Notes: a model not told the origin generated them from the sequence alone. Shown: positions 46,263-56,218, counted from the first letter of the stretch. The stretch: 64,000 nt of DNA from Candidatus Methylophosphatis roskildensis (GCA_016708905.1 JADJEV010000005.1:1-64000); one strand, 5' to 3'. A program made the numbers and translations.

Positions 46263-47033
46263 ATGAGCATGAGCATGATGGAAATCGAAAAAACCCTCAA
46301 ACAGCTGCGCCTGTCGGGCGTGCGTGCCACCCTGGAGACGCGCCTGATCGAGTCCCAGGCTTCCAGCCTGTCGTTTCTCGAGACCTTCTCGGCCCTGCTC
46401 CAGGATGAGCTGGACCGGCGCCAGTCTCGCCTACTGGAGCGCCGCTACCAGCTCTCCGGGCTCGAGGAGCGCGCTTCGCTGGCGGAATTCGACTGGGGCT
46501 ACAACCCCAAGATCCCCAAGCGCACCTGCTTCGAGCTGCATACCCTGAAGTTCATCGCCGAGGGCGACAGCGCACTGCTGATCGGTCAGCCCGGCACCGG
46601 GAAGAGCCACATCGCCAAGGCGATCGCCTATTCGGCGCTGCGCTCGGGGCTGCGCGTGCTCTACGGCGAAGCCGATGAGCTGCTCGCCAATCTCGCTCAG
46701 GGCGCGAGCGCCGACAAGCGCAAGCTGCTCAAGCCCGTCATCGACGCCGACCTGCTGGTGCTCGACGACTTGTTCCTGGCCCGCCACCTCCCGGCCGAGG
46801 CCGCCGACGCCCTGCAATCGATCCTGCACAAGCGCTACAAGCTGCGACGCAGCTCGCTCATCACCTCAAACCGCATCATCGAGGATTGGCACAAGTTTCT
46901 CGGCGACGCCGCCCTCACCACCGCCATCCTCGACCGCCTCCTGCACCGCAGCGTCCTGCTCGAGTTCCGCGGCAAAAGCTATCGCCTCAAAGAGGCCGCC
47001 AGCCGACTTGCCAAAGCTACCCATCCCGAGTAA
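46263..47033 (+). CDS. istB: IstB, AAA+ helper of IS21 transposition
   Basis: The 256-residue protein starts MSMSMMEIEKTLKQLRLSGVRATLETRLIES. It has a helical N-terminal domain, then Walker A (LLIGQPGTGKSHIAKAIAY), Walker B (ADLLVLDDLFLARHLP), SLITSNRIIEDWHKFLGDAALTTAILDRLLHRSVLLEFRGKSYRLK. IstB is the ATPase that assembles the IS21 transposition complex. Intact, although istA is disrupted. Confidence 0.9.
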   Translation: MSMSMMEIEKTLKQLRLSGVRATLETRLIESQASSLSFLETFSALLQDELDRRQSRLLERRYQLSGLEERASLAEFDWGYNPKIPKRTCFELHTLKFIAEGDSALLIGQPGTGKSHIAKAIAYSALRSGLRVLYGEADELLANLAQGASADKRKLLKPVIDADLLVLDDLFLARHLPAEAADALQSILHKRYKLRRSSLITSNRIIEDWHKFLGDAALTTAILDRLLHRSVLLEFRGKSYRLKEAASRLAKATHPE

Positions 47034-47112
47034 CAATCCCCACACTCCTGTCCTCGCCCCTGGGGGATTTTGACCTGGCCACAGGTGGAGGAATTTCAAG
47101 TGGCCGCCGGGG

Positions 47113-47142
47113 CACTATGTCGAGCACGCTGTAGCCGGTGCC
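47113..47142 (-). pseudogene. galE fragment, piece 3 of a second galE copy
   Basis: CACTATGTCGAGCACGCTGT and AGCCGGTGCC match 49003-49032 of intact galE and continue piece 2 across the IS21 element, encoding [10 protein letters not shown]. Beyond 47,142 the similarity ends and AT-richer sequence begins. The 47034-47215 gap otherwise holds only the IS21 right end and an upstream leader. Confidence 0.8.
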
Positions 47143-47215
47143 CCGTCACATTTTGTTCACCGTATTGCCCTTTGATTTGCGTTGACCTCATAAATCCCAT
47201 TCGCACGGAGCAAAC

Positions 47216-47641
47216 ATGGCTAGCGATAAATCCTCTAACGATGACAGAATTTCGGAAAACGAGATTTACAAGTTTCTTACTGCACACTGGCATCATCACA
47301 ATCAACTCGCTTGGAGCAAATTGTACGTGCTCCTCGCGCTTCAAGCGTCTACATTGGCCGGAGCCTATCAGCTGCACGATATCGACGCTCTGAAGCCCGC
47401 CTCGTTCGGCTTGCTGATAGTCGGATTGGTTGTAGCAGCACTTCTATATCTGCTAATGCAGCGAGATTGGGAGATCCGCGACTACGTGGCTAAAAAGCTG
47501 GACCGAGTTCATCGGGAACATGACATCGAGGTTCTCCCCCAGCCGAACCGCATGTTGGTCAAGGGATCAACCCTCCTGAAAACTCTGATGGTCGTTCTTG
47601 TCATCACGAATTTCGCCGCCGCATTCGTCATGAATGTCTGA
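47216..47641 (+). CDS. Small membrane protein of unknown function
   Basis: The 141-residue protein reads MASDKSSNDDRISENEIYKFLTAHWHHHNQLAWSKLYVLLALQAST, with membrane helices about residues 35-52, 66-83 and 120-138. A charged cytoplasmic loop lies between the second and third (MQRDWEIRDYVAKKLDRVHREHD). No family is clear to me; the W-H-H..Q..WSKLY start recalls RipA-like small membrane proteins. Base composition is visibly more AT-rich than the surroundings. It precedes a transporter-like gene by 31 bp in the same direction. Confidence 0.6.
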   Translation: MASDKSSNDDRISENEIYKFLTAHWHHHNQLAWSKLYVLLALQASTLAGAYQLHDIDALKPASFGLLIVGLVVAALLYLLMQRDWEIRDYVAKKLDRVHREHDIEVLPQPNRMLVKGSTLLKTLMVVLVITNFAAAFVMNV

Positions 47642-47672
47642 CCTTTCTGTTAGTCCGGAGTGATATCTGAAT

Positions 47673-48689
47673 ATGTTGATAGACTTCCTTACAAGACTAT
47701 CGCCAATCGCATCGATCTTTCTGCCGATATTCATCGGAGCAGGGCTGGGCATTGCTATTCGAGGCAAGTTTGCTCGAACCACCGAAAGACGAATGGCCAA
47801 GATTTTCGAAGACGGAGCCCTAAAGCTCTTCCTGCCCTTTTTTGTAATCGAGTCGATTTCGAAATCGACGCCCTCATATGATCTTGCACTTGCCTTCCTG
47901 ATTGGGTTCTTATTGCCATTGCTAGCATTGGTCGGAATGTGGCTATACAAGATGCTAGCGTCTAAACGGCGCTTCTTCACCCCTCACTATGACGATTTAC
48001 GCTTCTTGGCTTCTACATATGGCGGCGGCAATAGAGGGACTGTTCTGTTTGTCCTGCTCTTCGCAAATTCCCACAACTTTAGCAGCTATCTCCAGTGGTT
48101 CTCCCTGGTCGATCTTGGCAACTTTGCATGTCTGCTGCTCGTGATTTCCACCCTGCTCGCTAGGCAATATGGAATACCTCCCGGCAAAAACTATGGCGTC
48201 CTTTCGCGGGTCTTTGACAATTACGCTGTTGTCACCGTGTTCGTCGTTGCTTTGTATTTTTCCTTGCGGCACTTCTGGCCGTCCATAGAGTTACTGCTTT
48301 CTGAAACAATTCACGCTCGAAAGTTCTTTTTCTGCGTCCTTGTCTTTCTAGCGATCACCCTCCGTTTTGAGCATGGCGTGTTGAGGAATTTTTTTCCGGA
48401 TCTGCTGGCATTCTTCTCGGCCCGACTATTTACCGGCATATGCGCCACGGTGCTTCTTTCTCCGTTTCTGCCAGGCGCACTCCCGATCACTCTGTCTGTC
48501 GCTATTCTTACGATGATGCCACCGAGTTCGTTTCTTCCGTCGATGATCGGTCAATCAAACGCACCCAAGGAGACCGTTGGCTTCTTCAATGGATTCACAG
48601 GCGCAGCGAACATACTCTATCTCGGTCTAGTTGTTATCGGATTCGTCGTCGCGATATCGCAGGCGCTTGAACCATCAAGTACCCAGTGA
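47673..48689 (+). CDS. Polytopic membrane protein, AEC/permease-like
   Basis: The 338-residue protein begins MLIDFLTRLSPIASIFLPIFIGAGLGIAIRGKF and has about ten hydrophobic segments in two halves, with glycine/proline-rich loops (ASTYGGGNRGTVLFVLLFANSH; MMPPSSFLPSMIGQSNAPKETVGFFNGFTGAANILYLGLVVIGFV). This two-fold layout with broken helices resembles auxin-efflux/bile-acid-sodium-symporter-type carriers, but no diagnostic motif settles it. AT-richer than the flanking genes, and bounded by galE sequence on both sides, so probably acquired by transfer along with the small gene before it. Confidence 0.55.
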   Translation: MLIDFLTRLSPIASIFLPIFIGAGLGIAIRGKFARTTERRMAKIFEDGALKLFLPFFVIESISKSTPSYDLALAFLIGFLLPLLALVGMWLYKMLASKRRFFTPHYDDLRFLASTYGGGNRGTVLFVLLFANSHNFSSYLQWFSLVDLGNFACLLLVISTLLARQYGIPPGKNYGVLSRVFDNYAVVTVFVVALYFSLRHFWPSIELLLSETIHARKFFFCVLVFLAITLRFEHGVLRNFFPDLLAFFSARLFTGICATVLLSPFLPGALPITLSVAILTMMPPSSFLPSMIGQSNAPKETVGFFNGFTGAANILYLGLVVIGFVVAISQALEPSSTQ

Positions 48690-48796
48690 GCACGTATAGC
48701 GCGCCAGTAATGACCGACTGAATTTGACCCATTTCCGTGCACGCTCAACCTGATGGAAAGAGGAGTCCGCGATGCCCAAGCCAAGACCGTAGGAGA

Positions 48797-49819
48797 TCAG
48801 CCGCCGTCGCTGCGAAACCCGGCCGGATTGCGGCTCTGCCAGCGCCAGGCGTCGGCGCACATCTCGTCGATGCCGCGCGTGGCACGCCAGCCGAGCAGTT
48901 CGAAGGCCAGCGACGGATCGGCATAGCAGCTCGCGATGTCGCCCGGCCGCCGCTCGATGATCTGGTAGGCGACCTTGCGGCCGGAGGCGGCCTCGAAGGC
49001 GCGCACCATGTCGAGCACGCTGTAGCCGGTGCCGGTGCCCAGATTGACGGCGAACAGCCCCTCGTCGCGGCGCAGGCGCTCGAGCGCGCGCAAATGCCCC
49101 TGGGCGAGATCGACCACGTGAATGTAGTCGCGCACGCCGGTGCCGTCGGGGGTCGCATAGTCGCCGCCGAACACCGAAAGCCGCTCGCGCGCGCCGACCG
49201 CCACCTGGGCGACGAACGGCATCAGGTTGTTGGGCATGCCCTGCGGGTCTTCGCCGATGGTCCCACTCCTGTGCGCGCCGACCGGGTTGAAGTAGCGCAG
49301 TAGCGCGACCCGCCAGCCCGCTTCGCTGCGCGAGACGTCGCGCAGGATTTCCTCGATCATCAGTTTCGAGCGGCCATAGGCATTGGTCGCCGAGAGCGGA
49401 TGATCCTCGGTCAGCGGCAGGCGCTGCGGATCACCATAGACGGTGGCCGAACTGCTGAATACGAGGTTGCGCACGCCGGCCTCGCGCATCGCTTCGAGCA
49501 GACGGATCGTGCCGGCCACGTTGTTGTCGTAGTAGAGCAGCGGTTTGGCCACCGACTCGCCGACCGCCTTGAGCCCGGCAAAATGGATCACCGCCTCGAT
49601 CTCGTTCCGCGCAAACACGCGGCGCAGGCAGTCCGCATCGCGCAGATCGCCCTCGACGCAGAACGGCGTCACACCGGCAATCGCGGCGACGCGCCGCAAC
49701 GACTCGGGGCTGCTGTTGCTGTAGTTGTCGAGCACTACCACGCGCTCGCCGGCTTCCATCAGCTCGACGCAGGTGTGCGAGCCGATGTAGCCCGCGCCGC
49801 CGGTGACCAGTATCGCCAT
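48797..49819 (-). CDS. galE: UDP-glucose 4-epimerase
   Basis: GalE interconverts UDP-glucose and UDP-galactose, feeding galactose to the exopolysaccharide. The 340-residue intact protein starts [36 protein letters not shown] (NAD-binding GxxGxxG). It has [11 protein letters not shown], the catalytic SSSATVYG and [11 protein letters not shown] (Tyr-x-x-x-Lys), [35 protein letters not shown] and the C-terminal [21 protein letters not shown]. It is the last gene of the minus-strand locus, 5 nt after manC. Its 3' end is duplicated in fragments at 24345, 38483 and 47113. The gap to the membrane-protein gene (48690-48796) shows no gene. Confidence 0.94.
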   Translation of the reverse strand: MAILVTGGAGYIGSHTCVELMEAGERVVVLDNYSNSSPESLRRVAAIAGVTPFCVEGDLRDADCLRRVFARNEIEAVIHFAGLKAVGESVAKPLLYYDNNVAGTIRLLEAMREAGVRNLVFSSSATVYGDPQRLPLTEDHPLSATNAYGRSKLMIEEILRDVSRSEAGWRVALLRYFNPVGAHRSGTIGEDPQGMPNNLMPFVAQVAVGARERLSVFGGDYATPDGTGVRDYIHVVDLAQGHLRALERLRRDEGLFAVNLGTGTGYSVLDMVRAFEAASGRKVAYQIIERRPGDIASCYADPSLAFELLGWRATRGIDEMCADAWRWQSRNPAGFRSDGG

Positions 49820-49824
49820 TTCGC

Positions 49825-51272
49825 TCAGCCGCGCCCGTAGGTGTCGTGGAATCGCACGATGTCGTCTTCTCCCAGATAGGTGCCTGACTGCACCTCGATC
49901 ATTTCGAGGGGCACCTTGCCGGGATTTTCCAGTTGATGTTTGGTGCCGAGCAGGATGTAGGTCGACTGGTTCTCTGAAACTGGAAGCACCTCGTCGCCGC
50001 GGGTGACGCGCGCCGTTCCGGTAACCACGATCCAGTGCTCGGCACGATGGTGATGCATCTGCATCGACAGCGACGCGCCCGGTTTGACGACGATCCGTTT
50101 GACCTGGAAACGGGCGCCGCTGTCGATGCTGTCGTACCAGCCCCATGGACGATACACCTTGCGATGTGTGGCCGCCTCGCTACGACTCTGGGTCTTCGGC
50201 CGGGCGACGATCTGCTTGACTTCCTGCGTGCGGTCCTTGCGGGCAACCAGGACGGCATCCGGCGTCTCGATCACCACCATATCGTCGATGCCGATGCATG
50301 CCACCATCCGCCCGTCGGCCATAACCAGGCTGCCGCTGGTCTCATGCAACATCACATCGCCGCGCGTCGCATTGCCGGCTCCGTCCTTCTCGGCGACCTG
50401 CCACAACGCGTCCCAGGCGCCCACATCCGACCAGCCGCAGGACAGCGGCACCACATGCGCAGCGATACCCAACGCGGTGTCGCCGGGCAGCCCTTCCATC
50501 ACCGCGTAGTCGATCGAGTCCGACGGGCAGGCCGCGAACACCGCCTTGTCGACGCGCAGGAAGTCGGCATCGCGCGATCCCTTCTCCATTGCCGACTTGC
50601 AGGCTGCCAGGATGTCGGGACGGAAAAGGCCGATCGCCTTCAGCCAGATCGATGCACGCAGCATGAGCAGTCCGCTGTTCCAGAGGTACTCGCCGCTCGC
50701 GAAATACCGCTCGGCGGTCGCCAGGTCGGGTTTCTCGACGAAGCGGGCGATGCGCCGCGCGTCGTGCTTGCCGGATTCGCCGGCCTGGATGTGTAACCGT
50801 AACCGGTTTCAGGGCGATCGGGCACGATGCCAAAGGTGACGACGGCACCTGCCACCGCGAGTTGCGCACCGTCTTCAATCGCTCGACGAAACGACGCCTT
50901 GTCGGTCACCACATGATCGGCCGGCATCACCAGCAGCACCGGATCGGCCTCGGCGCTCGCCAAGGCAGCCAGCGTCAGCGCCGGCGCGGTGTTGCGTCCC
51001 ATTGGTTCGAGTATCAGGGTCGATGCCGGTTTGCCGGCGGCGCGCAATTGCTCGGCGGTGATGAAGCGATATTCCTCGTTGCACACCACCAGCGGCTGGG
51101 CAGCGACCTCGGGCACCCCCTTGAATCCAGTCAGTCTCGTTGCCGTGGATTGAAGCAGCGTCTCCTGGTCGAAAAGCGGCAGCAATTGCTTCGGGTATTG
51201 TTCACGCGAGAGCGGCCACAGCCGGGCGCCCGAACCACCCGAGAGAATCACCGGAAGAATCTGAGTAGTCAT
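49825..51272 (-). CDS. manC: Mannose-1-phosphate guanylyltransferase / mannose-6-phosphate isomerase, one frameshift
   Basis: This bifunctional enzyme makes GDP-mannose. It starts [33 protein letters not shown] (pyrophosphorylase signature), then [30 protein letters not shown]. An indel near 50,795 breaks the frame, which resumes [31 protein letters not shown]. The cupin isomerase domain has [41 protein letters not shown] and [28 protein letters not shown]. About 481 residues when repaired, normal for the AlgA/ManC type. Confidence 0.88.
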
Positions 51273-51327
51273 CAATTTATCCAGAATGCTGAAGTCGATT
51301 GATTGCGTCGGACCCGAAATGCTGTTT

Positions 51328-52218
51328 TCAGCGAGCCGCAAGCTCCGCCAGGCAAAGCTCCACGCCGCGCTGCCACGGCGGAAGCGTCAGACCGAAGGCG
51401 CGTTCCAGCTTGCCGCAGTCGAAGCAGGCGTTGACCGGACGGGTCGCCGGCAGCGGGTAGTCTGCTGTTGCGATCGGCTCGATCGATTTCACCTTCAACC
51501 TTTCGGCCAGTCCTGGCAGCGTACGCGCCGTCGCGACGACGAAACTCGCGTAATCGTACCAACTCGCGCGCCCGGCCGCAGCCAGGTGATACACGCCATC
51601 GGGCGCGAGTTCGCCTCCGGCCATCCGGCCCAGCATCTGCGCGGTGACGTCGGCGATCAATCGGGCCGAGGTCGGCGCGCCGAACTGATCCGAGACGATG
51701 CGCAGGCATTCACGCCCTCCGGCCAGTCGAAGTATGGTGCGCAGGAAATTGCCCCCGTGAGAACCGAAAACCCATTGCGTACGCAGAATCGCGTATCGGC
51801 AACCGCTTTCAGCGATCGCCCGCTCGCCGCAGAGCTTGCTACGACCATACTGGCTGATCGGATTCGGCAAGTCGTCCTCCAGGTACGATCCTTCCTTGGC
51901 ACCATCGAATACATAGTCTGTCGAGTAGTGAATCAGCAAGGCACCGGTGTCGCGCGCCGCACGGGCCAGCTCGGCCGGCGCTTCGCCATTGATGCGCATT
52001 GCCAGATCGGGCTCACTCTCGGCCTTGTCCACAGCCGTGTAGGCAGCGGCATTGACGATCACCGCGGGCCGTTCTTGCAGCACTCGATCGCGCAAAGAAT
52101 CCGGCACGGCCAGGTCGGCCTCGACGCGACCGAGTGGGACGACCTCACCAAGCGGCTGCAGCGCCCGAGAGAGCTCCCAACCCACCTGCCCGTCGCGGCC
52201 GGTTACCAGCCACTTCAT
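51328..52218 (-). CDS. rfbD: dTDP-4-dehydrorhamnose reductase
   Basis: Last step of dTDP-L-rhamnose synthesis. The 296-residue intact protein starts MKWLVTGRDGQVGWELSRALQPLGEVVPLGR (GxxGQxG). It has NAAAYTAVDKAESE, STDYVFDGAKEGSYLEDDLPNPISQYGRSKLCGE (catalytic Tyr-x-x-x-Lys), RTQWVFGSHGGNFLRTILRLA and DQFGAPTSARLIADV. Gene order here is rfbA-rfbC-rfbD, with 54 bp to rfbC and 55 bp to manC. Confidence 0.93.
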   Translation of the reverse strand: MKWLVTGRDGQVGWELSRALQPLGEVVPLGRVEADLAVPDSLRDRVLQERPAVIVNAAAYTAVDKAESEPDLAMRINGEAPAELARAARDTGALLIHYSTDYVFDGAKEGSYLEDDLPNPISQYGRSKLCGERAIAESGCRYAILRTQWVFGSHGGNFLRTILRLAGGRECLRIVSDQFGAPTSARLIADVTAQMLGRMAGGELAPDGVYHLAAAGRASWYDYASFVVATARTLPGLAERLKVKSIEPIATADYPLPATRPVNACFDCGKLERAFGLTLPPWQRGVELCLAELAAR

Positions 52219-52272
52219 CGGTCGATCCTCAGTTGGACACGCCGCGTTGGCGCCATCCGGGCGGCGAGGCGG

Positions 52273-52815
52273 TCAATCGAATACCTCGGCCTGATTCAAC
52301 GACACGCCTTGTGCGTCCTTGGGTGACAGTGTGGGCGCCCGATCGAGCCGCCAGTCGATGGCGAGCAGCGCATCGTCCCAGCGGATACAGCGCTCATGCT
52401 CGGGTGCCCAGTAGTCGGTGGTCTTGTAGAGAAGTTCCGCGTATTTGCTGAGAACCAAGAATCCATGAGCGAATCCGGGCGGTATCCAGAACATGTGCTT
52501 GTTTTCGGCGCTGAGTTCGACCGCAACATGCTGCCCGAATGTCGACGACGAACGCCGGATGTCGACCGCCACATCGAGCGCCCGGCCCGCCACGACCCGG
52601 ACCAGCTTTCCCTGCGGCTGGCGGATCTGGTAGTGCAGGCCGCGCAACACGCCCTGCGCGGAGCGCGAGTGGTTGTCCTGCACGAAGTCCCACTGACCGA
52701 TCAGCGGGGCCAGCGTCCGGGCATTGAAGCTCTCGAAGAAGAATCCGCGATCGTCGCCGAAAACGCGCGGCTCGATGATCGCCAGATCGGGTATCGCCAG
52801 ATCAACGCGATTCAT
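52273..52815 (-). CDS. rfbC: dTDP-4-dehydrorhamnose 3,5-epimerase
   Basis: The third enzyme of dTDP-L-rhamnose synthesis. The 180-residue intact cupin starts MNRVDLAIPDLAIIEPRVFGDDRGFFFESFNARTLAPLIG (DxRGxFFE), then FVQDNHSRSAQGVLRGLHYQ with the catalytic His, GKLVRVVAGRALDVAVDIRRSSSTFGQHVAVELSAENKHMFWIPPGFAHGFLVLS and the YKTTDYWAPEHERCIRWDD end. It is 6 nt after rfbA. Confidence 0.94.
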   Translation of the reverse strand: MNRVDLAIPDLAIIEPRVFGDDRGFFFESFNARTLAPLIGQWDFVQDNHSRSAQGVLRGLHYQIRQPQGKLVRVVAGRALDVAVDIRRSSSTFGQHVAVELSAENKHMFWIPPGFAHGFLVLSKYAELLYKTTDYWAPEHERCIRWDDALLAIDWRLDRAPTLSPKDAQGVSLNQAEVFD

Positions 52816-52821
52816 GGCGGA

Positions 52822-53706
52822 TCAATAGACCGTTTCTTCGAGAATCTGCAGCAGGTACTGGCCATAGCCGTTCTTCGCAAGCGGCACGGCGAGCCTGCGC
52901 AACTGCTCGGCGTCGATGTGACCCATGCGGAAGGCGATCTCCTCGGGGCAGGCCACCTTCAGGCCCTGTCGCTTCTCGATGGTCTGGATGTACATCGACG
53001 CTTCGATCAGCGATTCGTGGGTGCCGGTATCCAGCCAGGCGTGGCCACGGCCCATGACCTGGACCTCGAGCGAGCCCATCTCGAGATAGCGCCGATTGAC
53101 GTCGGTGATCTCCAGCTCGCCGCGAGCCGACGGCTTGAGTGAACGCGCAATTTCAACAACCTGGTGGTCGTAAAAATACAGACCGGTGACCGCGTAGCGG
53201 CTCTTCGGTTCGGCCGGCTTTTCCTCCAGGCTGATGGCACGGCGATTCGCGTCGAATTCCACCACGCCGTAGCGCTCGGGATCCTGCACCGGGTAGGCGA
53301 AAACCGTGGCCCCGATCTTGCGCTGTGCGGCATCCCGCAGGTCTTCCGCCAGTTCGTGGCCATAAAAGATGTTGTCGCCCAACACCAGCGCCGACGGGTC
53401 GCCAGCGATGAATCCGGCACCGATGATGAACGCCTGCGCCAGGCCATCCGGCGAGGGCTGCACGGCGTACTGGATGTTGATCCCCCACTGGCGGCCATTG
53501 CCTAGCAACTGCGTGAAGCGGGGGGTGTCCTGTGGCGTCGAGATGACGAGAATGTCCCGAATGCCCGCCAGCAGCAGCACCGACAGCGGGTAGTAGATCA
53601 TCGGCTTGTCGTAGATCGGCAGCAGTTGCTTGGACACTGCCTGGGTGATCGGGTAGAGCCGCGTGCCGGAGCCGCCAGCCAGGATGATGCCTTTTCGATT
53701 CGTCAT
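52822..53706 (-). CDS. rfbA: Glucose-1-phosphate thymidylyltransferase
   Basis: Makes dTDP-glucose, first step to dTDP-rhamnose. The 294-residue intact protein starts [42 protein letters not shown], the nucleotidyltransferase signature. It has [68 protein letters not shown] and [16 protein letters not shown]. Product feedback by dTDP-rhamnose is the family norm. Confidence 0.95.
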   Translation of the reverse strand: MTNRKGIILAGGSGTRLYPITQAVSKQLLPIYDKPMIYYPLSVLLLAGIRDILVISTPQDTPRFTQLLGNGRQWGINIQYAVQPSPDGLAQAFIIGAGFIAGDPSALVLGDNIFYGHELAEDLRDAAQRKIGATVFAYPVQDPERYGVVEFDANRRAISLEEKPAEPKSRYAVTGLYFYDHQVVEIARSLKPSARGELEITDVNRRYLEMGSLEVQVMGRGHAWLDTGTHESLIEASMYIQTIEKRQGLKVACPEEIAFRMGHIDAEQLRRLAVPLAKNGYGQYLLQILEETVY

Positions 53707-53731
53707 GTTCTCCGCCGGCCCTCGGCATCCA

Positions 53732-55015
53732 CTATAGCCGCCAGACCCGCAAGCCCGCATCACCGAGCGCGGCCCGGTCGAACGCCGACTTGACGTCGAT
53801 GAAGCAGCCGCCCTTGACCACCTTGCGGCAGAAATCCTCGATCGATAGGCTCTTGAACTCCCGGTGCGCAACCGCGGCCACGATCGCGTCGGCGCGCGGC
53901 AGATCGTCCCAGGAAACCGGACGCACACCGTATTCGTGCATGGCTTCGTCGGCGTCCGCCTGCGGGTCGTGTACGAACACATCGACCCCGTAGGCCTGCA
54001 ATTCGCGAACGATGTCGATGGCTTTCGAGTTGCGCAAATCGCCGCAGTCCTCCTTGAAGGTCAGGCCGAGCAGGTTGACCTTGGTCCCCTTGACGTAGCT
54101 GCCGGAGGCAATCATCTGCTTGATGGTCTGCTCGGCGACGAACTTGCCCATGCCGTCGTTGATGCGCCGGCCGGCGAGAATCACCTGCGGGTGATAGCCG
54201 ATTCTGTCAGCCATGTGCGTGAGGTAATAGGGATCGACGCCGATGCAGTGCCCGCCGACCAGACCCGGCCTGTACTTGACGAAATTCCACTTCGTGCCGG
54301 CCGCCTCGATGACTTCGGTGGTGTCGATGCCCACCCGTTCGAAAAGAATCGCCAACTCGTTCATCAGCGCGATATTCAGATCCCGCTGCGTGTTCTCGAT
54401 GACCTTGGCCGCTTCGGCGACCTTGATAGAGCTGGCGCGATGCACGCCGGGCTCGACGATGCTCTCGTAGAGGGCGGCAACCCGGTCAAGCGTTTCCGGC
54501 GTATCGCCCGAGACAACCTTGAGAATCTTGGTCAACGTGTGGTTGGTGTCGCCCGGGTTGATGCGTTCGGGCGAATAGCCGACAAAGAAATCGCGCTTCC
54601 ACTTCAGGCCTGATTCGTGCTCGAGTACCGGAATACAGACTTCCTCGGTCGCGCCCGGATAGACCGTCGATTCATACACCACCACTGCACCCTTCTTCAA
54701 GTTCTGACCGACGCTTCTGCTGGCACCGATCAGCGGGCCGAAATCCGGGTTGTGAGCGATATCGACCGGCGTGGGCACGGCAACGATTATCGCGTCCGCT
54801 TCGCTTAGCATCTTTGGGTCGGCGGTATACTCGGCATGAACCGCCGCGCGCATTTCCTCGTCAGCCAGTTCGCGCGAAGGATCGACTCCTTTGAGGCAGG
54901 ATGTCACCTTCGCGACGTTTATGTCGAAGCCGATGGTTCGGGAACGTTTGCCGAATTCGACAACCAGGGGAAGGCCCACATAGCCCAGGCCGATAACCGC
55001 TACCGTTTCGTTCAT
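53732..55015 (-). CDS. Nucleotide-sugar dehydrogenase, TviB/WbpA-like
   Basis: Oxidises a UDP-hexosamine (UDP-GlcNAc or UDP-GalNAc) to the uronic acid with two NAD+. The 427-residue intact protein starts [33 protein letters not shown]. It has [61 protein letters not shown], the catalytic Cys in [15 protein letters not shown], and [20 protein letters not shown]. These features fit the TviB/WbpO branch more than plain UDP-glucose dehydrogenase. Exact substrate is undecided. The 138-bp gap to rfbB holds no gene. Confidence 0.88.
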   Translation of the reverse strand: MNETVAVIGLGYVGLPLVVEFGKRSRTIGFDINVAKVTSCLKGVDPSRELADEEMRAAVHAEYTADPKMLSEADAIIVAVPTPVDIAHNPDFGPLIGASRSVGQNLKKGAVVVYESTVYPGATEEVCIPVLEHESGLKWKRDFFVGYSPERINPGDTNHTLTKILKVVSGDTPETLDRVAALYESIVEPGVHRASSIKVAEAAKVIENTQRDLNIALMNELAILFERVGIDTTEVIEAAGTKWNFVKYRPGLVGGHCIGVDPYYLTHMADRIGYHPQVILAGRRINDGMGKFVAEQTIKQMIASGSYVKGTKVNLLGLTFKEDCGDLRNSKAIDIVRELQAYGVDVFVHDPQADADEAMHEYGVRPVSWDDLPRADAIVAAVAHREFKSLSIEDFCRKVVKGGCFIDVKSAFDRAALGDAGLRVWRL

Positions 55016-55153
55016 TGCGATGTCCTAAGAGTTGGAGTTCTCACCGTCGGATGGCCATTTGCCGATCCGCTCAGCGGGGAATCTAGCACTCCCCGACCGC
55101 CAGTGGCGTCAATTCCCGCACGAGGCAGCGCGGGCGACTCTCGCGAGGCATGA

Positions 55154-56218
55154 TCATTCCATCCGCTCCGCATACTGCGCGGCAATCCAGTCGCGATAGG
55201 CCCCGCTCTGCACCCGCGTCGTCCAATCGCGGTTGGCCAGATACCAATGCACCGTCTTGCGAATACCGGTCTCGAAGGTCTCGGCCGGGCGCCAGCCGAG
55301 TTCACGCTCGATCTTGCGCGCATCGATGGCGTAGCGCCTGTCGTGACCGGGGCGATCATCGACGTAGGTCAACAGCCGCGCGTAGCTGCCTTCGGGTGCC
55401 GGCGCCAGTTCGTCGAGCAGTGCGCAGATCGCTTTCACGATTTCGATGTTGGTCTTCTCGTTCCAACCGCCGATATTGTAGGTCTCGCCGACGCTGCCGT
55501 GCGCCAGCACTTCGCGAATCGCCGCACAGTGGTCGCCGACGTACAGCCAGTCCCGTACGTTCTTGCCGTCGCCGTAGATCGGTAGTGGCGTGCCGGCCAG
55601 CGCGTTACTGATCATCAGCGGGATCAGTTTCTCCGGAAACTGGTAGGGGCCGTAGTTGTTCGAGCAGTTGGTCGTGAGCACGGGCAGGCCGTAGGTATGG
55701 TGCCAGGCTCGCACCAGATGGTCCGAGGCTGCCTTGCTCGCCGAATAGGGGCTGTTCGGTTCGTAAGCCTGGGTCTCGGCGAATGGCGGATCGCCCGGTC
55801 CCAGTGAGCCATAGACTTCGTCGGTCGACACATGCAGAAAGCGAAATGCCGCTTTGTCTGCCTCGGCTAGCACCGACCAGTAGGCGCGAGCAGCTTCGAG
55901 AAGCGTGAAGGTGCCGATCACATTGGTCTGCACAAACCTACCCGGGCCGTGGATCGAGCGGTCGACGTGGCTCTCGGCGGCGAAATGGACGATCGCGCGC
56001 GGCCGATGCTCGGCGAGCAGCCGATCCGCCAGATCACGATCGCAAATATCGCCCAGCTCGAAGACATGCCGTGCATCGCCTTCCAGCGAGCTCAGGTTCT
56101 CCCGATTGCCGGCGTAGGTCAGCGCATCGAGATTGACTACCGGCTCGCGACTCTCGCGCAGCCAGTTCAGAACGAAATTTGCGCCGATGAAGCCGGCGCC
56201 GCCGGTTACGAAGATCAT
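55154..56218 (-). CDS. rfbB: dTDP-glucose 4,6-dehydratase
   Basis: Second step of dTDP-L-rhamnose synthesis. The 354-residue protein starts [42 protein letters not shown]. It has [46 protein letters not shown] (Thr-Asp-Glu), [15 protein letters not shown] (catalytic Tyr), [54 protein letters not shown] and [21 protein letters not shown]. Intact. It is separated from its partners rfbACD by the dehydrogenase gene. Confidence 0.95.
   Translation of the reverse strand: MIFVTGGAGFIGANFVLNWLRESREPVVNLDALTYAGNRENLSSLEGDARHVFELGDICDRDLADRLLAEHRPRAIVHFAAESHVDRSIHGPGRFVQTNVIGTFTLLEAARAYWSVLAEADKAAFRFLHVSTDEVYGSLGPGDPPFAETQAYEPNSPYSASKAASDHLVRAWHHTYGLPVLTTNCSNNYGPYQFPEKLIPLMISNALAGTPLPIYGDGKNVRDWLYVGDHCAAIREVLAHGSVGETYNIGGWNEKTNIEIVKAICALLDELAPAPEGSYARLLTYVDDRPGHDRRYAIDARKIERELGWRPAETFETGIRKTVHWYLANRDWTTRVQSGAYRDWIAAQYAERME

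Larger units (their letters stand above)
38633..47112 (+). mobile_element. IS21-family element with nested insertions
   Basis: The left end CCCCGGCGGCCAC and the right end GTGGCCGCCGGGG (preceded on the minus strand by a CTCCTCCAC / AATTCCTCCAC block) are inverted, with further subterminal repeats of TGTGGCCA and AAAATCCCCC on both sides. A CACT duplication flanks it (38629-38632 and 47113-47116), inside a galE fragment. Its own parts are istA in two pieces and istB. Everything from 39,223 to 44,741 was inserted later. Confidence 0.85.
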
